From Chrysopogon serrulatus (lineage: Eukaryota; Streptophyta; Magnoliopsida; Poales; Poaceae): a DNA stretch of 64,000 nt. The stretch is taken from positions 1-64,000 of the forward strand of contig JADLZL010002473.1 of NCBI GenBank assembly GCA_015844335.1, read 5' to 3'. Numbering within the stretch: position 1 is the stretch's first letter; each line of letters opens with the position of its first letter. Below are positions 1 through 10,565 of the stretch, piece by piece. The notes beneath the pieces are model-generated. The model was given only the letters and a program-made list of their open reading frames with translations, did not search any database and was not told the DNA's origin. The position numbers and the translations under genes are program-made.

Positions 1-77
1 ACGTTTGTTACATTGGTCCATACATGCGGCTGGAACCCTTTTTTGGCAGAATACAGACGCAGCCGATATATTAGCTA

Positions 78-312
78 CTCCCTCCGTCCCAAAAAGGATG
101 TCGTTCTCGCTTCCCGTAAAACGATTGCGGCAATTTTTAAAGATAGTAAATAACATCAATTAGTATCACAATTAGTATTGTTGAAAATATCTTTAGATCT
201 AGTTTTTTAACAAATTTATTTGAAGATATAAATATTATACGTATTTTCTACAAATCAAGTCAAACTTGTGGCACGAACACCCAAAACGTCATCTATTTTA
301 GGACGGAGGGAG
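78..312. mobile_element. Stowaway-like MITE, 235 bp
   Basis: The terminal inverted repeat CTCCCTCCGTCCC is mirrored by GGGACGGAGGGAG-type sequence at the right end, and the element is flanked by TA dinucleotides at 76-77 and 313-314. The interior is AT-rich and non-coding. It belongs to the same subfamily as the copies near 10.3, 18.9, 21.9 and 38.3 kb, which share the internal phrases for 'cggcaattttt' and 'tagttttttaacaaa'. Confidence 0.9.
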
Positions 313-1370
313 TACACATACATGGGTATGGGCAGCGGAGAGTCTTGCAGCATCCTTGCTAGCCGGCCAATTCATCTCATCGCTGGCGCCGGGCAAGGCG
401 GCTCCAAGATCCAAGGACCCCCATACAATGCATAGCGTGAGCGCGTCGTACCTGTGTGGCCAGATGCCCGGAACAACCACAAGCAGACGGCTTCGCCTTG
501 GCCCCGAGCGTGCGTGAGCCCGAGACGGCGGTGAAAGCCGACGTAGCCAACTCCACGGCACCAGCTTTATTTCACTGGTGATGACTGACACGTCATTTTA
601 TTTTAATTTTTTTTTAAAAAAAAACTGGCGAGCGCGTCATCCAGCAATGCCGGGCTGCCGGCGTGGACGCGTGGTAGCCTGGCCGTGGCCCACATGCTGC
701 AGGCCGACGGGCCAGCGCTGCGGCGACCACAGGAGGCTCTGTGGGCTTGTGGCCCATATGCCTTTCGCCTTGGCGTGCTCGGCGGATCCATTTCTGTCTC
801 TAACTTAGGCAGCTAGTCCGCAGCGCCATTCTCGATTTGGCATCTCTCTCCCGTGTACCGTGTAGTACGGGTTTACGGGTACAGAACAGAATGTCACTCT
901 ACCTCTCTCACGGACACGGTTACCGTCCCAGCGTGCATTCCTGCTCTGCTGGTACACACGGTCCACCATGTCCATGCACCGGCCGGCCTTCTGCCCAGAG
1001 ACGGTAGCCCATGAGCCACGTCCACCTCGACCACCGTACATGCATGCCACGTGGGCACCGCCGCGCCAAGACAAGCCTCCTGTGACTGTGAGTCTGTGAC
1101 GAGAGCCGCCCTGAGACTGGCCACCGACGTGGAGCGCGTCCGCTGGCCGAAGCGACAGCCTGCGCTCACGAGCTGCCGCAGCTTGGTCCCCGGCGAGCCG
1201 TGCACACTCGCGGGTGCTTGTGCTGCCGCCTGGCCAGACCCAGACGCCTGCCTGGCCAGCACCAGTACGGCGATACGTCCGTCCACGCCAGAGCTCACGG
1301 GCGCGCCATGGCGCGCGCGCGCTCTGCCCGCGTCGCCAGCAGAGTGCAGTCTCAGTGGCGCTCACGTGCA
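313..1370. other. Upstream region of the aspartyl protease gene, no gene recognised
   Basis: GC-rich sequence with overlapping open frames on both strands, none of which resembles a known protein. It most likely holds the promoter of the protease gene. No RNA gene or further repeat was recognised. Confidence 0.5.
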
Positions 1371-1376
1371 CCGCCG

Positions 1377-1384
1377 CTATATAG
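1377..1384 (+). promoter_or_regulatory. TATA box of the aspartyl protease gene
   Basis: CTATATAG lies in a GC-rich context about 85 bases upstream of the chosen ATG at 1467, a usual distance for a grass gene with a short 5' UTR. Confidence 0.7.
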
Positions 1385-1466
1385 CCCACGGCGTCGCGCC
1401 TGCCACCGTCCGTCCGTCGGTCTCGCACTCTCACTTCGTCCCAGTCCCAGGCTTTGCACAGAGAAG

Positions 1467-2813
1467 ATGCGCCGCGTCGGGATGGGTGTGAGGAGGATGC
1501 TCTGCTGCACGGCGCTGTCGGTGCTTCTGCTTCTCACGGGCGGCGCAGCGGCATCGCACTCGAGCTCGTTGTGCCCCGTGACACCGACGAACGCGGGGAA
1601 CACGCGCAGGTGTCGCACGCGTTCGGGCCGTGCTCGCCGCTGGGCGCCGGGACGGCGGCGCCGTCGTGGGCGGGGTTCCTGGCGGACCAGGCGTCGCGCG
1701 ACGCGTCGCGGCTGCTGTACCTGGACTCGCTGGCGGTGCGTGGCCGCGCCCGCGCCTACGCGCCCATCGCGTCGGGGCGACAGCTGCTGCAGAGCCCAAG
1801 TACGTGGTGCGCGCCCGCCTCGGCACGCCGCCGCAGGACCTGCTCCTGGCCGTCGACACCAGCAACGACGCCGCGTGGATCCCCTGCGCCAGCTGCGCGG
1901 GCTGCCCGGCGTCGCCCGCGCCGCCCTTCGACCCGGCGAAATCCGCCTCGTACCGCCCGGTTCCTGCGGCTCGCCGCTGTGCGCGCAGGCGCCCAGCGCG
2001 GCGTGCAGCGCCAGGGCCTGCGGCTTCAGCCTCACCTACGCCGACTCCTCGCTGCAGGCGGAGATGTCGCAGGACTCCCTCGCCGTCGCCGGCGACGCCG
2101 TCAAGGCCTACACCTTCGGGTGCCTGCAGAAGGCCACCGGCACGGCCGCGCCGCCGCAGGGGCTGCTGGGGCTCGGCCGCGGCCCGCTGTCGTTCCTGTC
2201 GCAGACCAGGGACATGTACCAGGCCACCTTCTCCTACTGCCTCCCCAGCTTCAAGTCGCTCAACTTCTCCGGCACGCTCCGGCTGGGGCGCAACGGCCAG
2301 CCGCAGCGCATCAAGACGACGCCGCTGCTGGCGAACCCGCACCGGTCGTCGCTCTACTACGTGAACATGACCGGCATCCGCGTGGGCAGGAAGGTGGTGC
2401 CCATCCCGGCGTTCGACGCGGCGACGGGGGCGGGCACCGTGCTGGACTCCGGCACCATGTTCACCCGGCTGGTGGCGCCGGCGTACGCGGCCGTGCGGGA
2501 CGAGGTCCGGCGCCGCGTCGGCGCGCCCGTGTCCTCGCTGGGAGGGTTCGACACGTGCTTCAACACCACCGCCGTGGCGTGGCCGCCGGTGACGCTGCTG
2601 TTCGACGGCATGCAGGTGACGCTGCCGGAGGAGAACGTGGTGATCCACAGCACGTACGGGACCATCAGCTGCCTGGCCATGGCCGCGGCGCCCGACGGCG
2701 TCAACACCGTGCTCAACGTCATCGCCAGCATGCAGCAGCAGAACCACCGCGTCCTCTTCGACGTGCCCAACGGACGCGTCGGCTTCGCGCGCGAGCGCTG
2801 CACCGCCGGTTGA
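1467..2813 (+). CDS. Aspartyl protease, AED3/nepenthesin-like (A1 family), frame broken three times
   Basis: A secreted or apoplastic pepsin-type aspartyl protease of the plant AED3/nepenthesin-like group (role from family knowledge). The start at 1467 opens a basic N-terminus (MRRVGMGVRRM) and a hydrophobic signal peptide ending near GGAAASHSSS. The first active-site motif is DTSND (Asp about residue 131), followed by the Cys-rich CASCAGC stretch. The flap region and GLLGLGRGPLSF follow, then the second motif DSGTMFTR (Asp about 328), and the end is RVGFARERCTAG. Family similarity runs through all three forward frames. It switches near 1605-1607, 1796-1798 and 1963-1965, each time by one missing base, two of them in C runs. 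Restoring three bases gives about 449 aa, the usual family length, with no intron. The first motif has Ser where classic pepsins have Gly. Either the assembly lost bases or this is a recent pseudogene; I favour assembly error because other genes here show the same pattern. Confidence 0.88.
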   Translation: MRRVGMGVRRMLCCTALSVLLLLTGGAAASHSSSLCPVTPTNAGNTRRCRTRSGRARRWAPGRRRRRGRGSWRTRRRATRRGCCTWTRWRCVAAPAPTRPSRRGDSCCRAQVRGARPPRHAAAGPAPGRRHQQRRRVDPLRQLRGLPGVARAALRPGEIRLVPPGSCGSPLCAQAPSAACSARACGFSLTYADSSLQAEMSQDSLAVAGDAVKAYTFGCLQKATGTAAPPQGLLGLGRGPLSFLSQTRDMYQATFSYCLPSFKSLNFSGTLRLGRNGQPQRIKTTPLLANPHRSSLYYVNMTGIRVGRKVVPIPAFDAATGAGTVLDSGTMFTRLVAPAYAAVRDEVRRRVGAPVSSLGGFDTCFNTTAVAWPPVTLLFDGMQVTLPEENVVIHSTYGTISCLAMAAAPDGVNTVLNVIASMQQQNHRVLFDVPNGRVGFARERCTAG

Positions 2814-3770
2814 TCAGCTTATTCCTGTGTTGCTCGGATTATACCTATTTAGTTAAACCTGCGTTCTACGGTTGTGGGCGTCACGCACTACTGTTGGTGT
2901 GGGTGATTAGTGATTTAACCTTTTCTTTTTTTTTTTTTTTTTTGTTTTACCGGTCAGTGTATCTCATTGCTCTTCAGATTTTCCAATTACCATATGTGTT
3001 TCACTTTCACCGATCGATTGCGTCAAGTGGCGTTTATGTGGTTTAGGAGTTCGAATGATTGGGGTTTAAATAATGTACTTCATATTTCTGTTTTGGGGTC
3101 AAGCACGGTCAGTCGTTTAGGCTTGATATATGGCTAATAAATCTCAGTCCTCCGATATCCCGGTCTCTGAATGGGTGACACTTGGAGAGTTAGATTGTGC
3201 GTGGCCATCTATGGATCTACACCTATACGGAGATGATTTTTTTTATGGACAAGCAACTGTTGGATTAATTGGGTCTGGTCCATCCCTGGTCTAGCAATTA
3301 ATTAATTAAAAAAAATCAAAATATTCACAATTAGTGCTAAATGAAAGTAGGGTTAGTACCACATGACATGAGAAACCTAGAACAAGGTGTTCAAATGAAA
3401 TAACGCTAGTAGTAAGGCTCCCCTTTTATTCGAAGTTTCGAACATTGCGCGTACAAGGGGTCTGAGCGGGCAGGCCGAATTTTATATGTGTGTCGGCCTG
3501 CGCACAGCCCACAGATCGTTCGCGTTTGTTACTTGGCCGAAGGCTTGTGGCCTGGAAACTTTCCAACTGGTAACTCCCTCAGATGGGCTGTGAAGTGCTG
3601 GTGACTGGGAGATGGGCTTTCTGTCTCCAAGTCAGAAGAGGCAGAAGGCCCATTGGAAGTCCGAATCTCCAAAATACGATTCATGCACCAAAAGCGGGCC
3701 AGTGGATCGGGCCACGTCACCCGTTGACCGTTAACCGTTGGATCGGGCGAGAATAAGATCTGAACCGTCT
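2814..3770. other. Downstream of the protease: 3' UTR, then intergenic DNA
   Basis: Directly after the stop come T-rich sequence with a run of about 17 T (2927-2943) and an AT-rich 3' region. From about 3530 to 3720 there are several GGGCT/GGCCC-type motifs resembling plant site II elements. These probably belong to the promoter of whatever starts near 3.8-4.2 kb. No gene was recognised. Confidence 0.4.
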
Positions 3771-3779
3771 AATGCGGAT

Positions 3780-4645
3780 CGGTTCGGGTCTGCTACCCGC
3801 TTCGCCGTCCTCCCTGCCCACCACCAACCTTCCCGGGCGCATGTGCTCCGTCTCGGCCCGCTCCCCTCCGCGTGCACCTCCTTGCCGCGGCGCCGGCGAA
3901 CCAAACGCGGCCGTGACTGCGGGACGCTGCACCCTAGCTCGGGCGAGGCGCGGGCGGCGCGGGGAGCGGCATTCCCGGCCATCCCGGCGCGGGCGGAGGC
4001 CCCAGCGGCCCCTGCGATTGCGCCGCCGCTTCTGCTGCCAGTCGCGCCACCCGTGCCTCCCTCGGCCGGCTGCTGCTCCCTCCTCCTACACATCTCTCTG
4101 GAGCCATCCATCCTCCCACCGGTCACCGCTTCCCATCTCTCAAGCGCCATCCATCCTCCTCTCGCTCCCTCTCCCTCCTCCTAGATCTCGCACTGTTGCC
4201 TGAGCTCGATTCACGAGTAGGACGCGGCGTCGCGCATGCCGCGGTACCTGGCCTCGACCACAGGAACGGCCCCGCGTCGCTACCGCACGCGCGGCTCGAG
4301 CTCGCCCCTCTCCGGCGTCAACAGCGCCAAGGCGCAGGAGAATCCACGATGCGTCCACGCTCAGTAGCATCGGCGATTACGTCCGAGATGTGTTCGATAG
4401 AATGACTGAATGAGCAGCGAACAGGTCTTGTCTGCTGTGCAGGTGCTGCTAAGTGCTAAACACTATTTTCTTCTCTGTGGCCTTCCTTTTTTCCCATGAA
4501 GCTCTGCTTTCTCAATTTTTCCATTTTCTCTTACTCTTACATGTGGTAAAACGTAGGTGCTCCGAGCAAACAGCAGAGAAGATGCTTCAGTTCTCAAGTC
4601 CTTCATTCATGAGACAGACAGCACGTTACAAGCATGCTTGATATC
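3780..4645 (+). other. Gene-like 5' region with exon-like fragments, product unrecognised
   Basis: A GC-rich stretch is followed by a CT-rich leader-like stretch (4040-4200) and an ATG at 4236. The ATG frame gives only 43 residues. The next frame reads an Arg-rich stretch and then IHDASTLSSIGDYVRDVFDR, ending at TGA 4403-4405. A second exon-like piece at about 4557-4632, after an AG, reads LRANSREDASVLKSFIHETD. Both look like real coding sequence by composition, but I do not recognise the family. The ATG frame does not connect to the first piece without a one-base shift, and a stop separates the pieces. It may be a truncated gene, a captured fragment, or a gene hurt by assembly indels. Confidence 0.3.
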
Positions 4646-6383
4646 TATTGTACTTTATATAGCAGCCACTTTTCAAATTTCAATCCTAAAATTTCTTTTT
4701 GAATGCATATTTCAATGCATGTGGTCTGTGCCAATTGAAATCAATACTCATTCGATGAACATGAGAAGAATATACATATTTCTTTAGTAAAGGGTTTGAA
4801 ATTTAGAAATACTATATACTGCCATAAGGTTAAACAGTTATAGATTTCTATACTAGCTCATAAACAACAAGATTATGGAGATATTGTTTTATTTAATCTA
4901 CATTATTAACTCTGTATATAAAACAGCAAGAAACAACTCAAGTTCAAACATCCTGTTTTTACTATCCTATTTAGCAAGTAATTTGGAAATTTAGAATCAA
5001 ATATATGGAAATTATGAATACACACCAGCCAAAAAAAAGGCAATCTCATGCCATTATTTTGCTTTTTAGAAAATTCAAACCAGTAGAAATTCATGCTATA
5101 TTGCTCAAAACATACCAGGATGCGAATAGAGTGCTTCCGACAAACATTTCTTCTTTTGATTTGCTGCTCTTGATATGCATAATCCTAAAGTGGAAAAATG
5201 ATATCCTACTCTCTAAGAAATCTCTAAGAAAAACAATTAAGCTGCATAAGATGTTATGTGAGATCAAAAGAGCCAGCAGTTGTTAAATGCATGCTATACA
5301 TGTTCTTACTCTAGCTGGGACACTGTTCCATATAACAACTAATTTAAATCTATGACATAATTTGCTTGAGAAGCTCAATGCTAAACTCACTTGAAGAGGT
5401 AACTAGCTTACACCCTCATTATCTCAATATACATTGCTATTCTCATCATATTTGCTTTGCTCTAATTTATAGCTATTTCGGTAACGGCATAAGCTTAGAA
5501 GAGTAGGATTGCTAGCATCAGTAATGAAACATGTCAATTCTCAGCATTTTTAATCTTATTTTTGAACTTTGATAGCTTATGCACTAATGATAGCAGGGTC
5601 TCACCCTTTTTCCTTACAATTGAAGTTTTTTTGCCATATGGATTTCATCCCCATATCCTAATTTAAGCATTGTATACTTATTTTTCTGCTTGATGAAGTT
5701 TCCATGGCCTAATTGCTCCTAACAGGCAACTGGTGATCATCAAATTGCTTCCAGGTTTGGTACTCCATGACAAAGAGGTAGAGTCGGTAAAGGGGGGAAG
5801 GCCAAATGATGCACAGGAATGCAACTCACCTTAGCCCTTAGGTCTGCATAATATGGACTTTTGGAGTGCTGTTCTTCTCTGATTACAGTTGTCATAGTAA
5901 GTGTTTTTTTTTTTTGGCCAAGTTAAGAGAGAAAATTATGCTCTTTGCCCTTATTAAATAGGTTATTGTACCATATGCATTAAGTTGTCGTTACTTGGAA
6001 GTAATACTTGGTGGGTTTTCATAGTAAGTGTACAAAGTGGATTTTGAACATTTGAATTCTTGCAGCCTGCTTCGATTTCTTCTGAAGATTCTCATGATGA
6101 TCACGAAGTAACATCACTTGGAAAGTGCAATTTATAGCAGGGTGATCGGGGATGACAGATTAGAACTGTATCTATGGTAGTGGTCTATTTTATATATCTA
6201 TGCCTAATATGTTCCAAGTTTCAAGCTTTGCATTGGCCACTCTAACACGCATTGAGAACTGCATATCCATCAGACTATCACAAGGTTCAACTAAATGACC
6301 AGTGCTTACACATTCCATCAGAAGGTGGCCAAACACTGGCACAAATTCAATGTAGGGTGCGGCAAAGCCGTGCTATTTTCTAG
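4646..6383. other. AT-rich intron-like or intergenic sequence ending in a Helitron 3' end
   Basis: No coding region was recognised. It could be introns of the unrecognised gene to the left. Its right end (6357-6383) is GCGGC-aaa-GCCGT followed by TTTTCTAG, the hairpin-plus-CTAG signature of a Helitron 3' terminus. A third, older Helitron may therefore end here, but I could not locate its 5' end. Confidence 0.4.
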
Positions 6384-7447
6384 TCTCTTACGTACGATCG
6401 CTGCACCAAAAGGTGGCCAGCCAGCGTGGCCTCGTCATGGACAAATCTCGGCCGTCCGATCGGGCGGTCGGACGGCCCAGATTGGGCCTCTCTCGGTCAT
6501 TTTGCAAAAAAGCCCTCGAACTTAAGATAAATCAACCCGCAGTCCGGCCCCTCTCACAAATTTTTTAACAAAAGAACCCCTGAGCTTTAGAGAAATCAAC
6601 CCACGGTCCACTAGGCAGCCGAATGGGCCTCTTTATGGGCCGGCCTCCCCCCTTCAGGCCATTTTGTGGCCGAAACTGGGCCTTGGTAGGCTGAATTCGG
6701 CCCAACGCCGTTTTCCTATTTTCCTAAATTTATTTTTTATCTAAAACGGCTGAAAATTTATAAAAATCATAACAAATAAAATAAAAATAAAAAAATACCA
6801 AACCAAGTTTGTTGAACTCCAAACAACTAGCACTACAATCTAAACGCATAACATCGCATGTTTTATTATAATTTTATTGCTATTGCTATAACTATAGATA
6901 TAAATTTTAATAGAGTTATTTTTTTATTTAAATTGCTACAAAATTTTAATTGTGTCATACCCTGTAAAAAAAAATAAAACTCCCATTTACTCATAAAATA
7001 CTTCTCTCCCTTTCAAAAATATACTTTAAACATTTCTTTTCCTATAATAAATATAGCCAATAATAATAATATTTTGCTATGTTGTAGATCTATGATTTTA
7101 TGTCACTGATTAATTTATTATTCATACCGCATCCGAACTAAAATATTAACTCTAAATCCCGTAATTCTTCCAACAAACAACTTCTAAAATCAAATCCTAT
7201 AAATTCCTACCCTTTTTCTTAATCTTTTTGTTTCCCGATTCTTTTACTTAAAGCCAACTCATAGAACAAATATTCGAATACAAATAATCACATACATAAA
7301 TATACATAGCATAATACTTAACTATATATAGTACTTGAAATGAATATACACGAATAATAGAATATACTTGCAATATACGTTGTAGATACAAATATATAGA
7401 CACGCATACACAGCGGCCATACGCGGCAACGCCGCGACAATTTCTAG
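6384..7447 (+). mobile_element. Non-autonomous Helitron, copy 1 (1064 bp)
   Basis: It starts with TCTCTTACGTACG directly after a CTAG and ends with the hairpin GCGGCAACGCCGC, then GACAATTTCTAG at 7447. Helitrons characteristically start with TC and end with a hairpin plus CTRR, without target duplications or inverted repeats. The element shares diverged similarity along its length with the next copy, including 'ctcggccgtccgatcgg', 'gctgaattcggccc' and 'accaaaccaagtttgttgaa'. There is no RepHel coding sequence, so it would depend on an enzyme supplied elsewhere. Confidence 0.8.
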
Positions 7448-8411
7448 TCTCTATATATGAAAGCTGGAACAAAAGAAGGCCTCTGAGCATGGCCACGTCG
7501 CCGGCGATTCTCGGCCGTCCGATCGGCCGAACGGACGGTCTTGATCTAGCCAATCCTGGTCGTTTTGCAAAAAAGGTCCTCGAGCTTTTCATAATAGAAC
7601 CCGCCGTCCAGCCTCTTCTCACAAAAAATCTTGCGAAAAAGCCCTCGAGCTTTGTATAAATCAACCCGCGGTCCTGGCAGGCCTCCCCATGGCTGGGCCT
7701 TTCCATGGGCCGGATCCCCCGGTTGGGCCCTTTTGTGGCCGAAAATGGCCATTGGTGGGCTGAATTCGGCCCGAAGTAATTTTTCTATTTTCCTGAATTT
7801 AGTATTTGTCCAAACCGGCTCAAATTTTGTAAAAATCATAACAAATCAAATAAAAATCAGAAAAATACCAAACCAAGTTTGTTGAACTCTATACAACTAG
7901 CACTACAATATAAACATATAACATTGCATGTTTTATTGTAATTTCGTTGCTGTAAATATAGATATAGATTTATCCATGGTTTCCTAAAAATAATTAATAG
8001 AGTCAATTTAGATTGCTACTAAACTTTAATCGTACCATACCTACACGTATAAAATAAAACTATTCGTTATTTAAAAAAATAAAACTCCTATTTACTCATG
8101 AAATGCTCCTCCCTCTTAAAAAATACTTTAAACATTTCTTTTCCTACAACAAATACAGCAAAAAAAAGATATTTCCCTTTTGATACCTAAAATAATATTT
8201 TACTTAAACAATACAGTTATTCAAAATACATATCATGACAACTATGTGAAAAAAAAACGACGGATTTGTCTTACCTACATTGCTTAAAAAAAATATATAC
8301 TTACATATAAACAATTATTATTACTATACGTATGAAACAAAGTCTGCAACAACTACGATACTACGACGATAGAATACAGGCCCTAAGCGGCAACGCCGTG
8401 TGCCTTTCTAG
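7448..8411 (+). mobile_element. Non-autonomous Helitron, copy 2 (964 bp)
   Basis: It starts TCTCTATATATGAAAGC immediately after the CTAG of copy 1 and ends GCGGCAACGCCGTGTGCC followed by TTTCTAG (8408-8411), then a host T. The hairpin-to-CTAG spacing matches copy 1. It has the same internal order as copy 1 but is clearly diverged, so this is a second member of the family, not a recent tandem duplication. Confidence 0.8.
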
Positions 8412-10326
8412 TTAAGATGGTTGGTGGTGGTAACCATCGGTTGGCTCAGCCCAGCGTCTCCGTATGCGACCCCATCCTGTTCATTTCTCATTCGATTTCG
8501 TCAGCATTCTGGTCATTACATTCAGTCTGCGTTTATCCTTTGGGCGACTCGATTTCCACCGTGGACGCGATCGGCGAGCGGAGCGCACATGATAGCTCGT
8601 TGCTCGTGTCGCGTTCCACCCGGTCCGGCGGCGGCAGGGGCGGGCGTCAGTCAGCCTCGGCATCCGTATCATGCATAGTATCGCCTGAACGGCTGCACAC
8701 CAATCTCTGTCCCCTGTTGTTCTTGTCCCTAGATAAGCTGCCGTGCTCAATCCATGATCCAGTACCCACCACCCACTTGTCGCGTCCTCTTGTTCGTCTC
8801 TGCATGCTCGCTGCGCTGTGACTGTGCATCACAATCACAAACCAAAGCAAGTCAAGCCAGCGAGAGCTCGATCAGGGTCCGCCAAAGGGCTCGTCTCGTT
8901 TCTCGTCTGTCAGGGTCCCTGACGCTCGCCACCATCTTCGTGCAAATAATAGATCTTTGATTCGGCTGGTTTTGACTTATTTTGTGAGCGAGGGAGAATA
9001 AGCCGAAAGCATCCGAAACAAGTTCGAGTGAACAGAGTGGGATCCATGCACGCCGAGCATCCTTGTGCCGCGTGCACCTGCGGCGGCCTCGCTTCACCAC
9101 GGACTCGTCCGTCAGGGTTCCTGAGGCTTCTTCGCTTCACCTGTCCTGCCTGGATCTCTTCTTGATTGATATAGTATCTTGCCTAGCATTATGGATAGCG
9201 AAGATAACCTTGCCTACGTGGGCAAGAAGATTTGGCTCTCCTGCGCTGGCAAGAAAAATCCTCGCCGGGGTGAGCTAGGCTGCCAGGCAAATCAAGAGTT
9301 TGCATGTGAACCTGCCAAACAGCTGTCGTCACCGAGCAAGGCAAGACAAGTAAACTTCCAGGAACGAGGCAGACAGACGACCCTCAGCTTCCAATCTTTG
9401 CCCTGCAGAGTGCAGTGCACGGAGGAGAGCCAATCCAATCCGCCACCATATCTTTGTGCACGCGCAGCAGCATCGCCGCCCTGTGCAGCGAGCAGCGTGC
9501 ACCTGCCGCCTGGTCTGCCTTCCAAAGTGGAAAGCACCTGCTGCGAGGATCGTAGGACTCTCTCTCTCTGGGACTGGGAGCTCACGCGGGTCGCTCGCAA
9601 AGCGTCCGTCCGGCCGGCGGCCGGGTAGTCCAAGTCCAAGCGCTGCTGCTGCACTGGCTGTCCTTAACAGTACAGAGACGACGCCGGGCACGGCAGCCGC
9701 CCGTTTTCTAACCTCGGGCTCGGGACGAAGAAAGCAGCGGTAGCTAGCTAGCTTCACAGTACCAACGCACTGCGCCGGCCGGCCGACCGGCCTTCTCGTT
9801 CTCGCCCATGGCTGACGAGACGCAGACGCAGGACGACAGGGTCAAAAAGTTAAAAGGTCGACGAGCAAGACCCCCAAGACAGCTACCAGCCATACGTACG
9901 TACGAAAGGACCAAGGTACCACATGTCGCTTTACGACCCTACTATGTGTACATTCCGTAGCTTCCAAAGCCGGCCGGCCGGTCCCTTCGATCCCTCTCTG
10001 TAGTCTCGTGCACATACAGTACCATCCAATGCAATGTTTTTCGCGACCGGATTGGTGCCCGTATTTCATTAAGAGGGAACCATCCAATGCAATGTTATAC
10101 ACATACGGAATACTCGTTGATAGATATCACTGGGGTAATGAAACATGGCCATGCATCACACTAATCCCGTTTCGTCATGATTTGCAAATGCTCCTATACA
10201 ACTATTACATACAGATACAGTAACGAGCGAATGTTCTTCTCGCGAAGAAGAAACCATCGTTATTTGTACTGCCATGACGCTTTTTTAATTTTATATTATT
10301 ATTACGCTGACAATTCATTAGAGAGA
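8412..10326. other. Intergenic, no gene recognised
   Basis: Mixed-composition DNA with several short open frames on both strands that overlap each other and resemble no family I know. A stretch near 8955-9035 with 'cggctggttttgacttatttt' and 'agccgaaagc' could be a short MITE, but I could not define its ends. Two 17-base copies of 'accatccaatgcaatgtt'-type sequence occur at about 10020 and 10079. Confidence 0.4.
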
Positions 10327-10328
10327 TA

Positions 10329-10563
10329 CTACTCCGTCCCGGAATAATTGTTATTTTCGATTTTCGTGCCGCAAGTTTGACTCGATTTATAGAAAATACG
10401 TGCAATATTTCTATCTTCGAATAATTTTGTTAAAAAACTAGATTCAAAGATCTTTCCGATGATACTAATTATGATACTAATTGATAATATTTATTATTTA
10501 TAAAAATTGCCGGTATTTGTTTCTCGGGAAGCGAAAGCGACAGTTATTTTGGGACGGAGGGAG
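10329..10563. mobile_element. Stowaway-like MITE, about 235 bp
   Basis: The left end CTACTCCGTCCCGG pairs with the right end GGGACGGAGGGAG, with TA on both sides. The interior matches the subfamily at 78-312, and the terminal repeat of the left arm is slightly degenerate. Confidence 0.85.
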
Positions 10564-10565
10564 TA

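Noticed and set aside
805..1434. 209-codon minus-strand open frame upstream of the protease
   Set aside because: It overlaps the likely promoter and TATA box, has no recognisable motif, and competes with equally long frames on the other strand.
1431..2747. 438-codon open frame antisense to the aspartyl protease
   Set aside because: It is Arg- and Gly-rich with no domain, and arises from the very GC-rich sense gene whose complementary frame lacks stops.
6384..8411. Reading the two repeats as a simple tandem duplication
   Set aside because: Each unit has its own TC start and hairpin-CTAG end, and the copies are well diverged, so two Helitron insertions explain the structure better.
10020..10100. 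Target duplication of an insertion between two 'accatccaatgcaatg' copies
   Set aside because: The 40-odd bases between lack an A tail or inverted ends, so it may be a chance local duplication.
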